Source: Fidelibacterota bacterium UBA2986 (GTDB lineage Bacteria; Fidelibacterota; Marinisomatia; Marinisomatales; AB-629-J13). From it: 64,000 nucleotides of DNA. How positions within the stretch are numbered: the stretch's first letter is position 1; every line of letters begins with the position of its first letter. The DNA lies in assembly GCA_002346675.1 (NCBI GenBank), contig DEAI01000016.1, positions 53,882 to 117,881 of the forward strand, written 5' to 3'. The position numbers and the translations under genes are program-made. The notes beneath the pieces were generated by a model, which ran no database searches, was not told where the DNA came from, and was given only the letters and a program-made list of their open reading frames with translations. Positions 32,424 to 42,851 of this stretch are shown piece by piece.

Positions 32424-34145
32424 TTATTTGATTAAGGTCATTTGACGGGTTTTGGAAAAGTTTCCGTATTTCAGTTCATAGATATAGGTACCGCTTCCCA
32501 CTTTCGCTCCGTTCATATCAGTACCATTCCAAAGAATGTTGTGAGAACCAGCTTCTGTTTGTTTATTGTTAACCAGCTTCACAATTTCCTGCCCAAGCAT
32601 GTTGTAGATAGTCAGGGAAATATCGTTGTTTATAGGCAGATAATATTCAATTTTCGTAGTGGGGTTGAATGGATTCGGATAGTTTTGTTCCAGTCTGTAA
32701 TCGTCCGGCATAATCAATGTAATATCTCTTATGGACATCTCTGAATTCCACTCAGCTACTCTTACGCCAAACGCACCAGTATTTAAAACCATGGTAGTAT
32801 CTGTTCCATCAATGACTTGGAGACTGTCTGTTACACTCATATATGCGAGAACAACCTCATGTGAGCCATTGCCATCGAAATCAAATCCTGAGCCAAGTTT
32901 TGCAACAAATCCTGCATTTGAGTTATCAAGGCCATAAGATGATAGGGTCCAATGAGTGGAGTCGAGAGGATTGCCACCATCAGCAAGGTCAATTTTATGA
33001 ATATCGCTTCCACTATTTCCACCAACAAAAACACCAAATCCAGGAGTTGCGTGCGCTCCATGTGCTGGCCCTGATGCTATGACTGCAGTTTCGGTGCTGT
33101 CAACAAGGTGTGTTGCATCTCCATTCATATCCATAATTGTATAGAGACGTGCATCATAATATCCTGCAACATAAACTTCATCTATACCATCTCCATCCAT
33201 ATCCGCGGCTGTAGGTGCAAGTGTCCAATCATCTGTCGCTCCAAGTTTAACGAATGAAGTGTCACCTATAGTGTATGCATCTGGTCCGGTAGCCTCAATA
33301 AAAAACACAGCCAGATTGTTCCAGGAAAAACAGGCTGCCTCAAGAAGGCCATCGCCATCTGTATCACATACAACCGCACCCTGTGGACTGCCACCACCTA
33401 AAGCATTTTCTCTCACACCATCTTTATCAGCATCCCGAGGAGACATTGAAAATTCTTCCACAATAGCAGCACCAAAGCCACCTATATCACCAGTAACAGA
33501 CATAATAATAAATCGATCCTCAGAGTATGCTGTTGAGCCATCTTGAGTTCCATAGCTTGGGTTAGTGCCTCCATTTGATGCCATTATTATTTCATCTTTT
33601 TCATCGCCATCAATATCTGCCACAGAGAAATGTTCAGGTCTTGCATATAATAGAGAATCATTCAAGCCTGCTAAAAAATTTACATGGAAATCTGCGGTAG
33701 TACCATATCCATTATCTGAGCCATCCCACTCATAGACATGAAGTCCAGCGACCGGGTCTGTTTGGTCATTACCTATAAAGAAAATTACCTCACCATTTCC
33801 ATCGCTATCTAAATCACCTGTTTGTACCCACCGAGTTCCATATCCATACGTAGATGCTGTAAGTTCAGAAGTCCAGACAAGCTCCAGCGTATCAGACCCA
33901 GATTGTTCAAAACAATATACTTGACCACCATTTGCATAGGATGTAGCCCATATTTCATGTTTACCGTCACCATCCAAATCTGTCCCTGCCAAAACAGCAC
34001 GGGCACCGGTTGATACCGTCCCCCCCCATAGCGAATCACTTCCTATCACTGCAGGTGCAAAGTCTTTTTGAACAAAGCCTCCTTCAGCAAAAACAAATGA
34101 AATCATAAGGAAAAGGGTTGCCCAACTAATAACAGTTTTTTTCAT
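32424..34145 (-). CDS. Secreted FG-GAP/VCBS-repeat protein with sorting domain
   Basis: A 573-residue exported protein with an AAGGAG 5 bases before its ATG and a clean signal peptide (ISFVFAEGG). The body consists of FG-GAP/VCBS beta-propeller repeats with calcium-type loops (DLDGDGKHE, DIDGDEKDE, DTDGDGLLE, DMDGDGIDE, DFDGNGSHE). The C-terminus is the FlgD-like sorting domain LEQNYPNPFNPTTKIEYYL ending MTLIK. Such proteins are surface-attached binding or adhesion modules; there is no enzyme domain. Own terminator downstream at 32373-32408. Confidence 0.92.
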   Translation of the reverse strand: MKKTVISWATLFLMISFVFAEGGFVQKDFAPAVIGSDSLWGGTVSTGARAVLAGTDLDGDGKHEIWATSYANGGQVYCFEQSGSDTLELVWTSELTASTYGYGTRWVQTGDLDSDGNGEVIFFIGNDQTDPVAGLHVYEWDGSDNGYGTTADFHVNFLAGLNDSLLYARPEHFSVADIDGDEKDEIIMASNGGTNPSYGTQDGSTAYSEDRFIIMSVTGDIGGFGAAIVEEFSMSPRDADKDGVRENALGGGSPQGAVVCDTDGDGLLEAACFSWNNLAVFFIEATGPDAYTIGDTSFVKLGATDDWTLAPTAADMDGDGIDEVYVAGYYDARLYTIMDMNGDATHLVDSTETAVIASGPAHGAHATPGFGVFVGGNSGSDIHKIDLADGGNPLDSTHWTLSSYGLDNSNAGFVAKLGSGFDFDGNGSHEVVLAYMSVTDSLQVIDGTDTTMVLNTGAFGVRVAEWNSEMSIRDITLIMPDDYRLEQNYPNPFNPTTKIEYYLPINNDISLTIYNMLGQEIVKLVNNKQTEAGSHNILWNGTDMNGAKVGSGTYIYELKYGNFSKTRQMTLIK

Positions 34146-34297
34146 ATATTCTCCTTGGTTAAGTTATTCGTGTCATTTCTTTTTGAGCAGGAAATTAAGA
34201 ATATTTTTCATGGATATTTAGATTTATTTTTATTGTTTTGCACTATTAGAGGTAAACTTCAAACTTATAATTATTGAAAAAGCAAAAGATTATATTA

Positions 34298-36964
34298 ATG
34301 ATTCAAAAACGTAAACTCATTCCCTCTATATTGTTTATTTCTTCACTTATTGCTTCAGGCGGAAAAATTTCTGGTCGGATAACTAGTGCTGAAACAGGTG
34401 AACCTCTTCCAGGGGTAAATATTATTGTTGAAGAAATTTCCTTGGGGACATCAACAGATATAAATGGAGAGTACGTAATTCTGAATGTTTCTCCCGGTGC
34501 CTACACTCTCCGAGCTATGTTTATTGGATATGCTACGCATCGTGTGCAGTCCCTTACTATAAATACCGGGATGACCACCCGACAGGATTTTATTTTAAAA
34601 CAAGAGGTCATTGAAGGAGATGTAGTGACGGTGGTGGCAGAGCGGCCACTAGTTCAAAAGGATCTAACCTCTTCTCAGAAGATCCGTACCGGTGAGGATA
34701 TCAAGGATATGCCGGTTGAATCTTTTTTGGGTGTTCTAACAACACAGGCTGGGGTAAACCAGGGTGCAGGTGGTGAACTACATATCCGTGGCGGCCGCTC
34801 GAATGAAGTGGGATACTACATAGATGGTGTCTCCGTAGCCAACCCGTTTTTTACAAACAGCCTGGCAGTAAATATATCCAACAAGGCTTTGGAAGAGATG
34901 AAGGTCGTCAGTGGTGCGTTCAATGCAGAATATGGTAATGCCATGAGCGGAATAGTAAATCTCCAGATCAAAGAAGGTGGATCAAATTACCACGGAAGTG
35001 TATCGACATATACAGGCGATTATATGTCTGGCGATACGGACATATTTATGAATATTGATGATGTGGATTATTTTTCGAATAAAGTCTTAGAAGGGTCTCT
35101 GAACGGTCCGGTTCCTCTGCTTTCGAGAGGAAATAAATTTACGTTTAATGTCAGCGGAAAATACAGTGACAATAAGGGATATCTTTATGGACAGAGAGAA
35201 CATAACCCAGATGACTTTGCGGATTTCAGAGTTTCTGATTATTGGGTTATAGAACTCGGTGGTGACAATGAATACGTCCCTATGAATCCATCAAATCGTC
35301 TGAACTTTCTGTCCAAGCTTACATACCGATTTTCACCAAAAGTAAAACTCTCTGCACAGCTACTCCATGATGGCAGAGGCTGGAAATCCTATACCCATGC
35401 ATATAAATATAATCCTGATGGGACATATAATTATTTTACCCGAAACAATAATTACTCACTCAGATTAACTCAGGCCTTTGAGCGATCCTATTATGAAGCA
35501 AATATTTTCTATTCAACCACAGACTTCAAGCAGTATTTGTATGAAGACCCCAATGATGAGCGATATGTATCTACAAACTGGATCCTCGGATCACCGCCTT
35601 CCACGACATTTGTGTTTGGAGGGACCCAGATGGGTCACTACTCCAGAGAATCTAACTCAAGAGGCGGGAAGTTTGATCTAACAAGTCAAATAACAAGTAA
35701 GCACGAGATAAAAATTGGAGCAAATGTCAGGATAGATAATCTTGAGGAAGACAACTTTACTGTGCTCTATGATGGCTATGAATATCCCCAGCCAACTGTG
35801 CCACCGGCAAATGAATCTCCAAGCCACAACTATTACAATAAACAGGCCCTATTTGCTTCCTCCTATATTCAGGATAAGATTGAGTACCCAGATATGATAG
35901 TTAATGTGGGTGTTCGCTATGATTTCTTTGACCCCAATGATGATTATATATCAGACCTTCTGAATCCTGAGGGAGAAAGGAAAGTAGCCAGTAAAAAATC
36001 AATGGTATCTCCAAGGTTGGGGGTCTCATTTCCTATAACTGATGAGGGCATCCTTCATTTCAGTTATGGTCATTTTTATCAGATTCCAACACTACGGCGG
36101 CTCTATAAGGCCAGTATTTTTGGTGCCAATATTTCACCTACTGTTGGAAATGCAAACCTAAAGCCAGAAAAAACGGTACTCTATGAGTTCGGTTTACAGC
36201 AACAGTTCTCAAGGATTCTCGCTATCGATTTGAGCGCTTACTATAAGGACATTCGCGACCTGCTAGCACTACAATCCATAGATTATTTATCACCGACCTA
36301 TGGACCTGCGTCATACTCAATTTATTTGAATAAAGATTATGGAAATGTAAAAGGATTTACCCTTAGCCTTTCAAAGCGCTATGACCGTATTTCAAGAACT
36401 TCTATGTTTCTGGATTATTCATATCAGGTAACTGAAGGCAATAGTGTTACCTCCGGGGCCTTTTATTTTAATGCTTTAACAGGAGAGGAGGAGGAAAAAA
36501 AGATAGTACCGCTTAACTGGGACCAGCGTCACGTTATGAGCGCTACTCTGACTATCAGCGAACCGGGCCAGTGGGGTGTCAGTTTTATTGGGAAACTATC
36601 TCAAGGCTGGCCATACACGCCAAACATTCCATTCGCAAACTATATACCAAACCCCAATAGTGCAAGAAAGCCGTGGCAGAACAATGTCAATGTGAGAGTT
36701 CACAAGAACTTAGACCTCGGTAGAATAAATGTAATTTTATTCATGAAAATATATAATCTCTTTGATACCAGAAGTGAGAGATATGTATTTAACGATACCG
36801 GACGGGCAGGTTATACTTTTGTGAATAGATCTTCACAGGAAACGGAAGCTTTCAAAGATCACTACGGAGAGCCAGGGGTACACACCTGGGAGGAGTATCA
36901 AATTAGGCCATACTATTACAGTTCGCCGAGGTCTATACTGGGTGGGATTTCAGTTGACTTTTAA
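34298..36964 (+). CDS. TonB-dependent receptor with carboxypeptidase-like N-terminal domain
   Basis: Outer-membrane receptor of 888 residues from ATG 34298 (a TTG at 34274 would add eight). After the signal peptide comes a CarboxypepD_reg-like domain (GRITSAETGEPLPGVNIIVEE), then a plug (RGGRSNEVGYYIDGVSVANPF, VVSGAFNAEYGNAMSGIVNLQIKEGG) and a barrel ending in the aromatic GGISVDF. The plug style is that of FCB-group receptors often encoded with large secreted partners. It is followed after 17 bases by the 1147-residue protein and then a PorV-like gene, forming a three-gene operon. Ligand unknown. Confidence 0.93.
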   Translation: MIQKRKLIPSILFISSLIASGGKISGRITSAETGEPLPGVNIIVEEISLGTSTDINGEYVILNVSPGAYTLRAMFIGYATHRVQSLTINTGMTTRQDFILKQEVIEGDVVTVVAERPLVQKDLTSSQKIRTGEDIKDMPVESFLGVLTTQAGVNQGAGGELHIRGGRSNEVGYYIDGVSVANPFFTNSLAVNISNKALEEMKVVSGAFNAEYGNAMSGIVNLQIKEGGSNYHGSVSTYTGDYMSGDTDIFMNIDDVDYFSNKVLEGSLNGPVPLLSRGNKFTFNVSGKYSDNKGYLYGQREHNPDDFADFRVSDYWVIELGGDNEYVPMNPSNRLNFLSKLTYRFSPKVKLSAQLLHDGRGWKSYTHAYKYNPDGTYNYFTRNNNYSLRLTQAFERSYYEANIFYSTTDFKQYLYEDPNDERYVSTNWILGSPPSTTFVFGGTQMGHYSRESNSRGGKFDLTSQITSKHEIKIGANVRIDNLEEDNFTVLYDGYEYPQPTVPPANESPSHNYYNKQALFASSYIQDKIEYPDMIVNVGVRYDFFDPNDDYISDLLNPEGERKVASKKSMVSPRLGVSFPITDEGILHFSYGHFYQIPTLRRLYKASIFGANISPTVGNANLKPEKTVLYEFGLQQQFSRILAIDLSAYYKDIRDLLALQSIDYLSPTYGPASYSIYLNKDYGNVKGFTLSLSKRYDRISRTSMFLDYSYQVTEGNSVTSGAFYFNALTGEEEEKKIVPLNWDQRHVMSATLTISEPGQWGVSFIGKLSQGWPYTPNIPFANYIPNPNSARKPWQNNVNVRVHKNLDLGRINVILFMKIYNLFDTRSERYVFNDTGRAGYTFVNRSSQETEAFKDHYGEPGVHTWEEYQIRPYYYSSPRSILGGISVDF

Positions 36965-36981
36965 ATTTGCTTTAGATTTAG

Positions 36982-39900
36982 ATGAATAATATTATTACAT
37001 CAATTTATAGAAGTGTAATAACCATATTATCCCTTACTGGTTTGCTATTATTTTTTACCAATCCGGTTTATGGTATTTGGCCGTTTAGTGAAAATCATGA
37101 TGGTCCAATATCAGAAAATCTTGTTCCGGAAAAGGAATGGACAGAATCGCAATATCAGGAATTTTACAGATGGCGCGAAAATATTCTCTTAAAACAAATG
37201 AATGAGGATGATGACCCACAACTTCTTAGGAGACAGAAGGCTATTCTTAACGGTAATAAGATAACAACAGAAATATGGAATTATGGGAGTATTTCAAGCC
37301 CTGGAAATAGAGTGACCGATATTGTATGGGAGGGACTAGGATATGGATATGAGTTTGGACCATTTATTTGTGCTGAGGTTGAAGTAACTCCCAATAGCCA
37401 TCTAGATGCCTACATCAAGAACGATGAATTTGGAAATCCAGTTGTCAACGATGATGGTGATACTGTTTGGGTGGCAAAAGTCATAAGTGATGGTATTGTT
37501 TCTTTGGGAGGAGAAGTCTCACCTGATGGTAAAGAAATTTGGGGATGGCAGCCTCTTGCCTATAACCTGGAAGGTGTTCCATATGCAGATCCATTAAGCA
37601 GCTACATCCCTACATCGAATGACTTGGACAGGGATGGAGATGGGAAGCCAGACAGCTGGGCTGAAGGATGGTACAATGAATTGCTTAAGGAGTTTAAGTG
37701 GCCTGGAGCTTTGCGTCAGGGAGCATCCAACTCAGATATGGAATCATTTTTTGTTGTGGATGACCGTACAAATAAAGAATTTGAGTACTATCCTTTTCCA
37801 GAAGATTCCACACACAGGGGATTGGGTATTGAGATAGAGTGTCGCTACTACCAATGGGCGAACCCACTTGCAGAAGATATTATTTTTCTTATTTATAAGG
37901 TCACAAATAAAAGCCAAAAAGATTTGAACAAAGTAATATTTGGCATGTGGGGGGATCCACACATAGGTGGTCCATCAAACTGGCAGGATGATCTATCATT
38001 CTTTGATCAGGAAAATAATATGGTTTATTGTTGGGATGAGGATGGGCAGAGTGATGTTTCAGGTCGTCAGCCAGGATATTTTGGATATAAGTTTCTTGAA
38101 AGTCCGGGGGATCCTTATGACGAAATTGATAATGACAGTGATGGTATGGTTGATGAGAGCAGGAGCGATGGAATTGACAATGATGGTGACTGGGATCCGG
38201 AAAAACATGATATAGGTGTCGACGGATTACCAAATACGGGAGACTACGGTGAGGGCGATGGACTACCAACTGCGGGTGATTTATTTGATATCCGACAACC
38301 GGGAGAACCAAACTATGAGTGGACAGATCTGGATGAAGCAGATATGGTAGGCTTGACAGGCTTCTCATCTCCTGCGTTCGGAGGGAATAACACTATTTCA
38401 AATGATCAGTATGTTTTTGATAATTTTCTAACGCCTGGTATCTTTGACACCGCTAATGCAAACGTGGCAGGTGATTATATTTTTATATACAGCTCAGGGC
38501 CAATCGATTTGCCTGCTGGGGAGGCCCGGAGATTCTCGATCGCATTGCTGGTTGGACAATCCTATGAGGATCTAACGCTCAATGCGGTGACGGCACAGAG
38601 TATTTATGAAAGAAATTACCAATTTGCAAAGCCACCGGAAAAACCCCATGTGACCGCAGTCCCTGGAGATGAGAAAGTGACACTCTATTGGAATGATATT
38701 GCGGAATATTCCATTGACCCTATCTCAGAGAAAAATGATTTTGAAGGTTACGCAATCTATCGAAGTACAGACCCCCAATTTCTAGACCAGCAAACGATTA
38801 CTGATGCGTATGGCTCTCACTTTTTGTTTACTCCTCTTGAAATGACGGGTGGGTCTCCAGCAAAATTCGATTTAGTGAATGATTATAGTGGGTTGAGCGA
38901 TATCCCATACACAGGGCACGGGGTCCCCTATAATTTGGGCAACAATACCGGAATTCGACATTCTTTTGTTGACTCAAATAATGTTATTAATGGACAGGCC
39001 TATTATTATGCGGTGGTCTCCTATGACCATGGAGATGATGATTTGCAAATTGCACCAACAGAGTGTTCAAAACAGATCACCTTAAATCCAGAGTCAAATG
39101 AGATTTTTCTAGATGTCAATACAGTTCAAATCATTCCAAGGGTTCCAGCAGCTGGTTATTCAGCTGGCAGTTTAACCAGTTCAGGTATATTCCATAAAGA
39201 AGGCATTGCTACGGGCAGTGTAAATATTGAGGTCATTGACCCGATGCAATTTGAGGATAGTGACACTTTCCGTGTGACATTCAAAGAATCACCAATACGC
39301 TACTCGGTTGAAGACACAAAGCCCGTTGAAGATATTTTGATTGCCAATATTGATAAATTCATTGGATTGTCCTACGGCAACATTGTTGAACAATCATTTC
39401 TCCTGACAAGTTTGGATGGTTCTATGGTATATAGTGACAGTGCAGACTATGAATTAGATTTGGACTACGGTAGGGTACGTGCGATTTCCGATATATCTGG
39501 AGGAAGATTGGAGGATGGAGTAGCCTATCGAGCAAGCTATACTTATTTTCCTGTTTATGATAGTGAGCTGTTAGATAACGAGGAATCAAACCCAGTTTTT
39601 GACGGAATGAAAATTTTTGTGGAAAATCATCCTTTGGAAATAGATGATACACAAACAGGGTGGAATATCTTCAGCCCGACTAATTATTCTGGGGTAGTCG
39701 GAGTTTATTCTCAAGGGGGGAGTGCCCATCCAGCAGACTATGAAGTTCGGTTCTCATCGACAATTGTTGACACTGGAACTTATGCAGGAATTTTAACTCC
39801 ATTTGAAATATATAAAACTACAATCGGAATGACCCCTGAAAAACAGAGGTTTGCAATTATCAAAAAACCTCCTAATGATAGCAATGACACATGGGACACA

Positions 39901-40425
39901 CATGATGAGATTGTGCTGTTTGAGGGAGAAGGGTTTGGATCACCAACTTGGATGATAAAGTTTCTGATTCCCTCTCAGGGGACGGCTGTCCCACCAGCTG
40001 ATGGAGATATTTATTATATTGCAACTTCACGCCCTTTTTCCAATGAGGATATATTTACATTTGTCACAACAGCATCTAAAATTGATGAAGAAATAGGAAC
40101 AAATGAATTGGACAAAATCTCTGTTGTTCCAAATCCCTATGTTGTTACAAATGTTCTAGAACAGTTAGACAGGCAAAACCCTAGAGACAGGGGGCCAAGG
40201 CGTGTATATTTTAATCATTTACCAACCGAATGTACCATTCGGATATATACTATGTCTGGAGAGCTTGTGAATACGCTGACCCACCAATCAACAATTGATG
40301 ATGGGAAAGAATATTGGGATCTCACTACAAGTGATAATTTTCCTATAGCTTATGGAGTGTATCTCTTCCACGTCGATGCAGGTGATCTAGGAGAAAAAAT
40401 AGGTCGATTTGCGGTGATCAAATAA
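36982..40425 (+). CDS. Large secreted protein with FlgD-like C-terminus, partner of the receptor
   Basis: A 1147-residue exported protein whose signal peptide ends near NPVYG. It contains thrombospondin-type-3-like calcium loops (DLDRDGDGKPDSW; EIDNDSDGMVDES; DGIDNDGDWDPEKHD), fibronectin-like beta domains around residues 550-700 (PEKPHVTAVPGDEKVTLYWND, YAIYRSTDP) and a C-terminal domain beginning DKISVVPNPYVVTN with TMSGELVNTLTH and ending RFAVIK, a variant of the FlgD-like sorting domain. It lies between a TonB receptor and a PorV-like barrel. Probably surface-exposed; whether it binds substrate or forms part of a secretion device cannot be told. Confidence 0.8.
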   Translation: MNNIITSIYRSVITILSLTGLLLFFTNPVYGIWPFSENHDGPISENLVPEKEWTESQYQEFYRWRENILLKQMNEDDDPQLLRRQKAILNGNKITTEIWNYGSISSPGNRVTDIVWEGLGYGYEFGPFICAEVEVTPNSHLDAYIKNDEFGNPVVNDDGDTVWVAKVISDGIVSLGGEVSPDGKEIWGWQPLAYNLEGVPYADPLSSYIPTSNDLDRDGDGKPDSWAEGWYNELLKEFKWPGALRQGASNSDMESFFVVDDRTNKEFEYYPFPEDSTHRGLGIEIECRYYQWANPLAEDIIFLIYKVTNKSQKDLNKVIFGMWGDPHIGGPSNWQDDLSFFDQENNMVYCWDEDGQSDVSGRQPGYFGYKFLESPGDPYDEIDNDSDGMVDESRSDGIDNDGDWDPEKHDIGVDGLPNTGDYGEGDGLPTAGDLFDIRQPGEPNYEWTDLDEADMVGLTGFSSPAFGGNNTISNDQYVFDNFLTPGIFDTANANVAGDYIFIYSSGPIDLPAGEARRFSIALLVGQSYEDLTLNAVTAQSIYERNYQFAKPPEKPHVTAVPGDEKVTLYWNDIAEYSIDPISEKNDFEGYAIYRSTDPQFLDQQTITDAYGSHFLFTPLEMTGGSPAKFDLVNDYSGLSDIPYTGHGVPYNLGNNTGIRHSFVDSNNVINGQAYYYAVVSYDHGDDDLQIAPTECSKQITLNPESNEIFLDVNTVQIIPRVPAAGYSAGSLTSSGIFHKEGIATGSVNIEVIDPMQFEDSDTFRVTFKESPIRYSVEDTKPVEDILIANIDKFIGLSYGNIVEQSFLLTSLDGSMVYSDSADYELDLDYGRVRAISDISGGRLEDGVAYRASYTYFPVYDSELLDNEESNPVFDGMKIFVENHPLEIDDTQTGWNIFSPTNYSGVVGVYSQGGSAHPADYEVRFSSTIVDTGTYAGILTPFEIYKTTIGMTPEKQRFAIIKKPPNDSNDTWDTHDEIVLFEGEGFGSPTWMIKFLIPSQGTAVPPADGDIYYIATSRPFSNEDIFTFVTTASKIDEEIGTNELDKISVVPNPYVVTNVLEQLDRQNPRDRGPRRVYFNHLPTECTIRIYTMSGELVNTLTHQSTIDDGKEYWDLTTSDNFPIAYGVYLFHVDAGDLGEKIGRFAVIK

Positions 40426-40443
40426 AAAATACCCTAAAATGAA

Positions 40444-41505
40444 ATGATAAAAATAATTCATAAAAATAAAAGGGAGATCATCGCTATTCTTGTAATGATT
40501 TTTCTGGTGAATCAGAGCAGACTACATGGTCAGTTGAATAACACGCAATCAATGACAAAATCAGGGACCACTGCTGCACAGTTTCTAAAAATTGGAGTTG
40601 ATGCCCGTGCCACAGCGATGGGAAATGCCTTTACCGCAATGAGTGGTGATGTGAGCTCAATATTTTGGAATGCAGCTGGCATGGCAAATGTACAGAGGTT
40701 GGAAACCATATTTGTAAATAATGATTGGCTTGCAGGGGTCGATTTTAACTATCTCGGATTTGCTTTTCCTCTAAGGCATGTTGGTGTTCTCGGGTTGAGT
40801 GTTACGAGTCTAACCGTGCCAGATGATAAGGTTCGCACAGTTACCAAACCTGAAGGTACGGGTGAGTATTGGGGTGCTCAGGACCTCGCAGTTAATCTTT
40901 CCTTTGCAAAAAAACTAACAGACAAATTTAGTATTGGGGGAAATATCAAATATATACAGCAAACAATTTGGCACTCCTATGCCAATACAATTGCGCTGGA
41001 TCTGGGAACGCTATTCATTACCCCGTTCAATGATATTCGTCTTGGGGCGAGTCTATCAAACTACGGTGGAGAATTACATTTGACCGGAAGAGATCAGAAA
41101 CTGAGCGTGGACCCAGATCTCAGCAATCAGGGGAATGTTGAGTTTGTTAACGCACTCTATGAAACTGATGCCTTTCCCCTTCCACTTATATTCCGAGTTG
41201 GGATATCTGGTGAATTGCTTGAAACAAAATTGCTCCGCCTAAGTTTTGGGGTTGATGCTCTTCACCCAAATGATAACACTGAAGCTGTGAATGCAGGTCT
41301 TGAACTCGCAGTGCGAGAGACATTTTTCATACGTGGTGGGCATGGGAATCTTTTTAGAAAAAATGCTGAAGAAGGAATAGCACTAGGTGGTGGTTTTCAT
41401 TATCGCCTAAGAGGAACTCAGGCTATCTTAAGGATTGACTATTCCTATGTGAGCTTTGGTAGATTTAAAAATGTTAAACGAATATCAATAGGAATTATTC
41501 TTTAA
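40444..41505 (+). CDS. PorV/PorQ-family outer-membrane barrel
   Basis: A 353-residue barrel protein with signal peptide. The N-terminal hallmark of the family is present: TTAAQFLKIGVDARATAMGNAFTAMSGDVSSIFWNAAGMA, given here as the stretch starting near residue 42 (ARATAMGNAFTAM is the core). The C-terminus ends in alternating beta strands (RIDYSYVSFGRFKNVKRISIGIIL) typical of insertion by BAM. PorV shuttles type IX cargo to the attachment complex in Bacteroidota; here it is the natural candidate to handle the FlgD-domain proteins of this window. Third gene of the operon, 18 bases after the preceding stop. Confidence 0.87.
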   Translation: MIKIIHKNKREIIAILVMIFLVNQSRLHGQLNNTQSMTKSGTTAAQFLKIGVDARATAMGNAFTAMSGDVSSIFWNAAGMANVQRLETIFVNNDWLAGVDFNYLGFAFPLRHVGVLGLSVTSLTVPDDKVRTVTKPEGTGEYWGAQDLAVNLSFAKKLTDKFSIGGNIKYIQQTIWHSYANTIALDLGTLFITPFNDIRLGASLSNYGGELHLTGRDQKLSVDPDLSNQGNVEFVNALYETDAFPLPLIFRVGISGELLETKLLRLSFGVDALHPNDNTEAVNAGLELAVRETFFIRGGHGNLFRKNAEEGIALGGGFHYRLRGTQAILRIDYSYVSFGRFKNVKRISIGIIL

Positions 41506-41516
41506 TTCCGCTTTAC

Positions 41517-42851
41517 TCAATAGATTTTATAGCGTCTTTTTATTTTTAAATAATTATTTAATTGATCCCCAGCTGAAGTCAAAATCAAATTGGCTGAATT
41601 ATTTGATTTGATTTGTGTTGCCAAACTGTTGGAACCCCAAAGCCTATCAATAGAAGCTAAAAACTTGAGTGAGTCTGGATATAAACTCTGTACTGTTGAT
41701 ATAAGATGTACGCCCACCGAAATACTTTTATAGATATTTCGGTCAACTATAGTAATTTCAATTCCAGAACACTCCGCTCCCATGTATTTTGGTTTGATGG
41801 CCATATTAGGAATTTCCACCGGAGTAAATATTGCCGGCTTGAATATAACTCCAGAAAGGTTGATTCTGTTTAATTCTTGTGATAATTGTTCCCCATTGAT
41901 CCATGGAGCTCCAACTATTTTAAAGGGATTTAGAGTCCCACGGCCCTCGCTCATATTTGTACCTTCTACCAGGCAAACACCAGGATAAATTATAGCCGTC
42001 TCAAGGTCAGGGATATTTGGTGACGGCTTAACCCAAGAGAGGTTTGTATCATCAAACCACATATCTCTTGACCAACCTTGTAGTTTTATGATCTGCAGCT
42101 TTGGAGAATTGGGAATCCATTTTTCTTTGACGATCACATTCGCCAACTCACCAATGGTTAATCCATATTGTATAGGGATTGGATAATATCCCACAAATGA
42201 CTTGTAATCCATATTAAGAATAGGTCCCTCAATACGATCCCCTCGTATTGGGTTTGGTCTATCTAGGACAATGATTGGGATTTTGAGTTCACCGGCAGTT
42301 TCCATAACTAAGCCCAAAGTGGAAATGTATGTATAAAAACGTGCGCCAATATCTTGTATGTCATATAAAATTAAATCAATATCAGCTAACATTGATTTTG
42401 TTGGTTTTTTAAGCTTACCATAAAGGCTGACCACTCTAGGGAGGTCTCTTTTTTTTTCAGTATATGTTACTTTTTCCCCGGCTGCAGCCTCACCAAACAG
42501 ACCATGCTCAGGAGAAAAAACCACCTTGAGATCGACACTTTCAATTTCCATTAATCTGATATAGTTAGGTATACCGTTTTTATCAGTACCGGTGTGGTTG
42601 GTAACCAGAGCGATAGATTTGTTTTTAACTATTTCTATCTGTTGATTAAGTAGAATATCTAACCCAGTGAGCACAGAGACCTTTTCTCCAATTGGATTAA
42701 ATTTATTTCTGTGCTGTTCCTGTTGTATCTGATGTACGTCGATATTAGTTTGACTTAATACAAAATTCGAAAGAAATATAATAAGAGCGTAAATGAAAAA
42801 TATTTTTATGCTGGATTTTGAATCAAACATTATACTTTTTATAAAATACAA
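41517..42851 (-). CDS. namZ: DUF1343 exo-beta-N-acetylmuramidase
   Basis: A 444-residue exported protein of the NamZ family (GH171), which releases MurNAc from the non-reducing ends of peptidoglycan fragments. Conserved blocks: VTNHTGTDKNG, FSPEHGLFGE, SLYGKLKKPT, LIYDIQDIGARFYTYISTLGLVME (core DIQDIGARFYTY), VLDRPNPI, EGTNMSEGRGT. The signal peptide is clear (FIYALIIFLSNFVLSQ). It overlaps the lysA-like gene by 13 bases unless the ATG at 42830 is used. First gene of a peptidoglycan turnover island. Confidence 0.94.
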   Translation of the reverse strand: MYFIKSIMFDSKSSIKIFFIYALIIFLSNFVLSQTNIDVHQIQQEQHRNKFNPIGEKVSVLTGLDILLNQQIEIVKNKSIALVTNHTGTDKNGIPNYIRLMEIESVDLKVVFSPEHGLFGEAAAGEKVTYTEKKRDLPRVVSLYGKLKKPTKSMLADIDLILYDIQDIGARFYTYISTLGLVMETAGELKIPIIVLDRPNPIRGDRIEGPILNMDYKSFVGYYPIPIQYGLTIGELANVIVKEKWIPNSPKLQIIKLQGWSRDMWFDDTNLSWVKPSPNIPDLETAIIYPGVCLVEGTNMSEGRGTLNPFKIVGAPWINGEQLSQELNRINLSGVIFKPAIFTPVEIPNMAIKPKYMGAECSGIEITIVDRNIYKSISVGVHLISTVQSLYPDSLKFLASIDRLWGSNSLATQIKSNNSANLILTSAGDQLNNYLKIKRRYKIY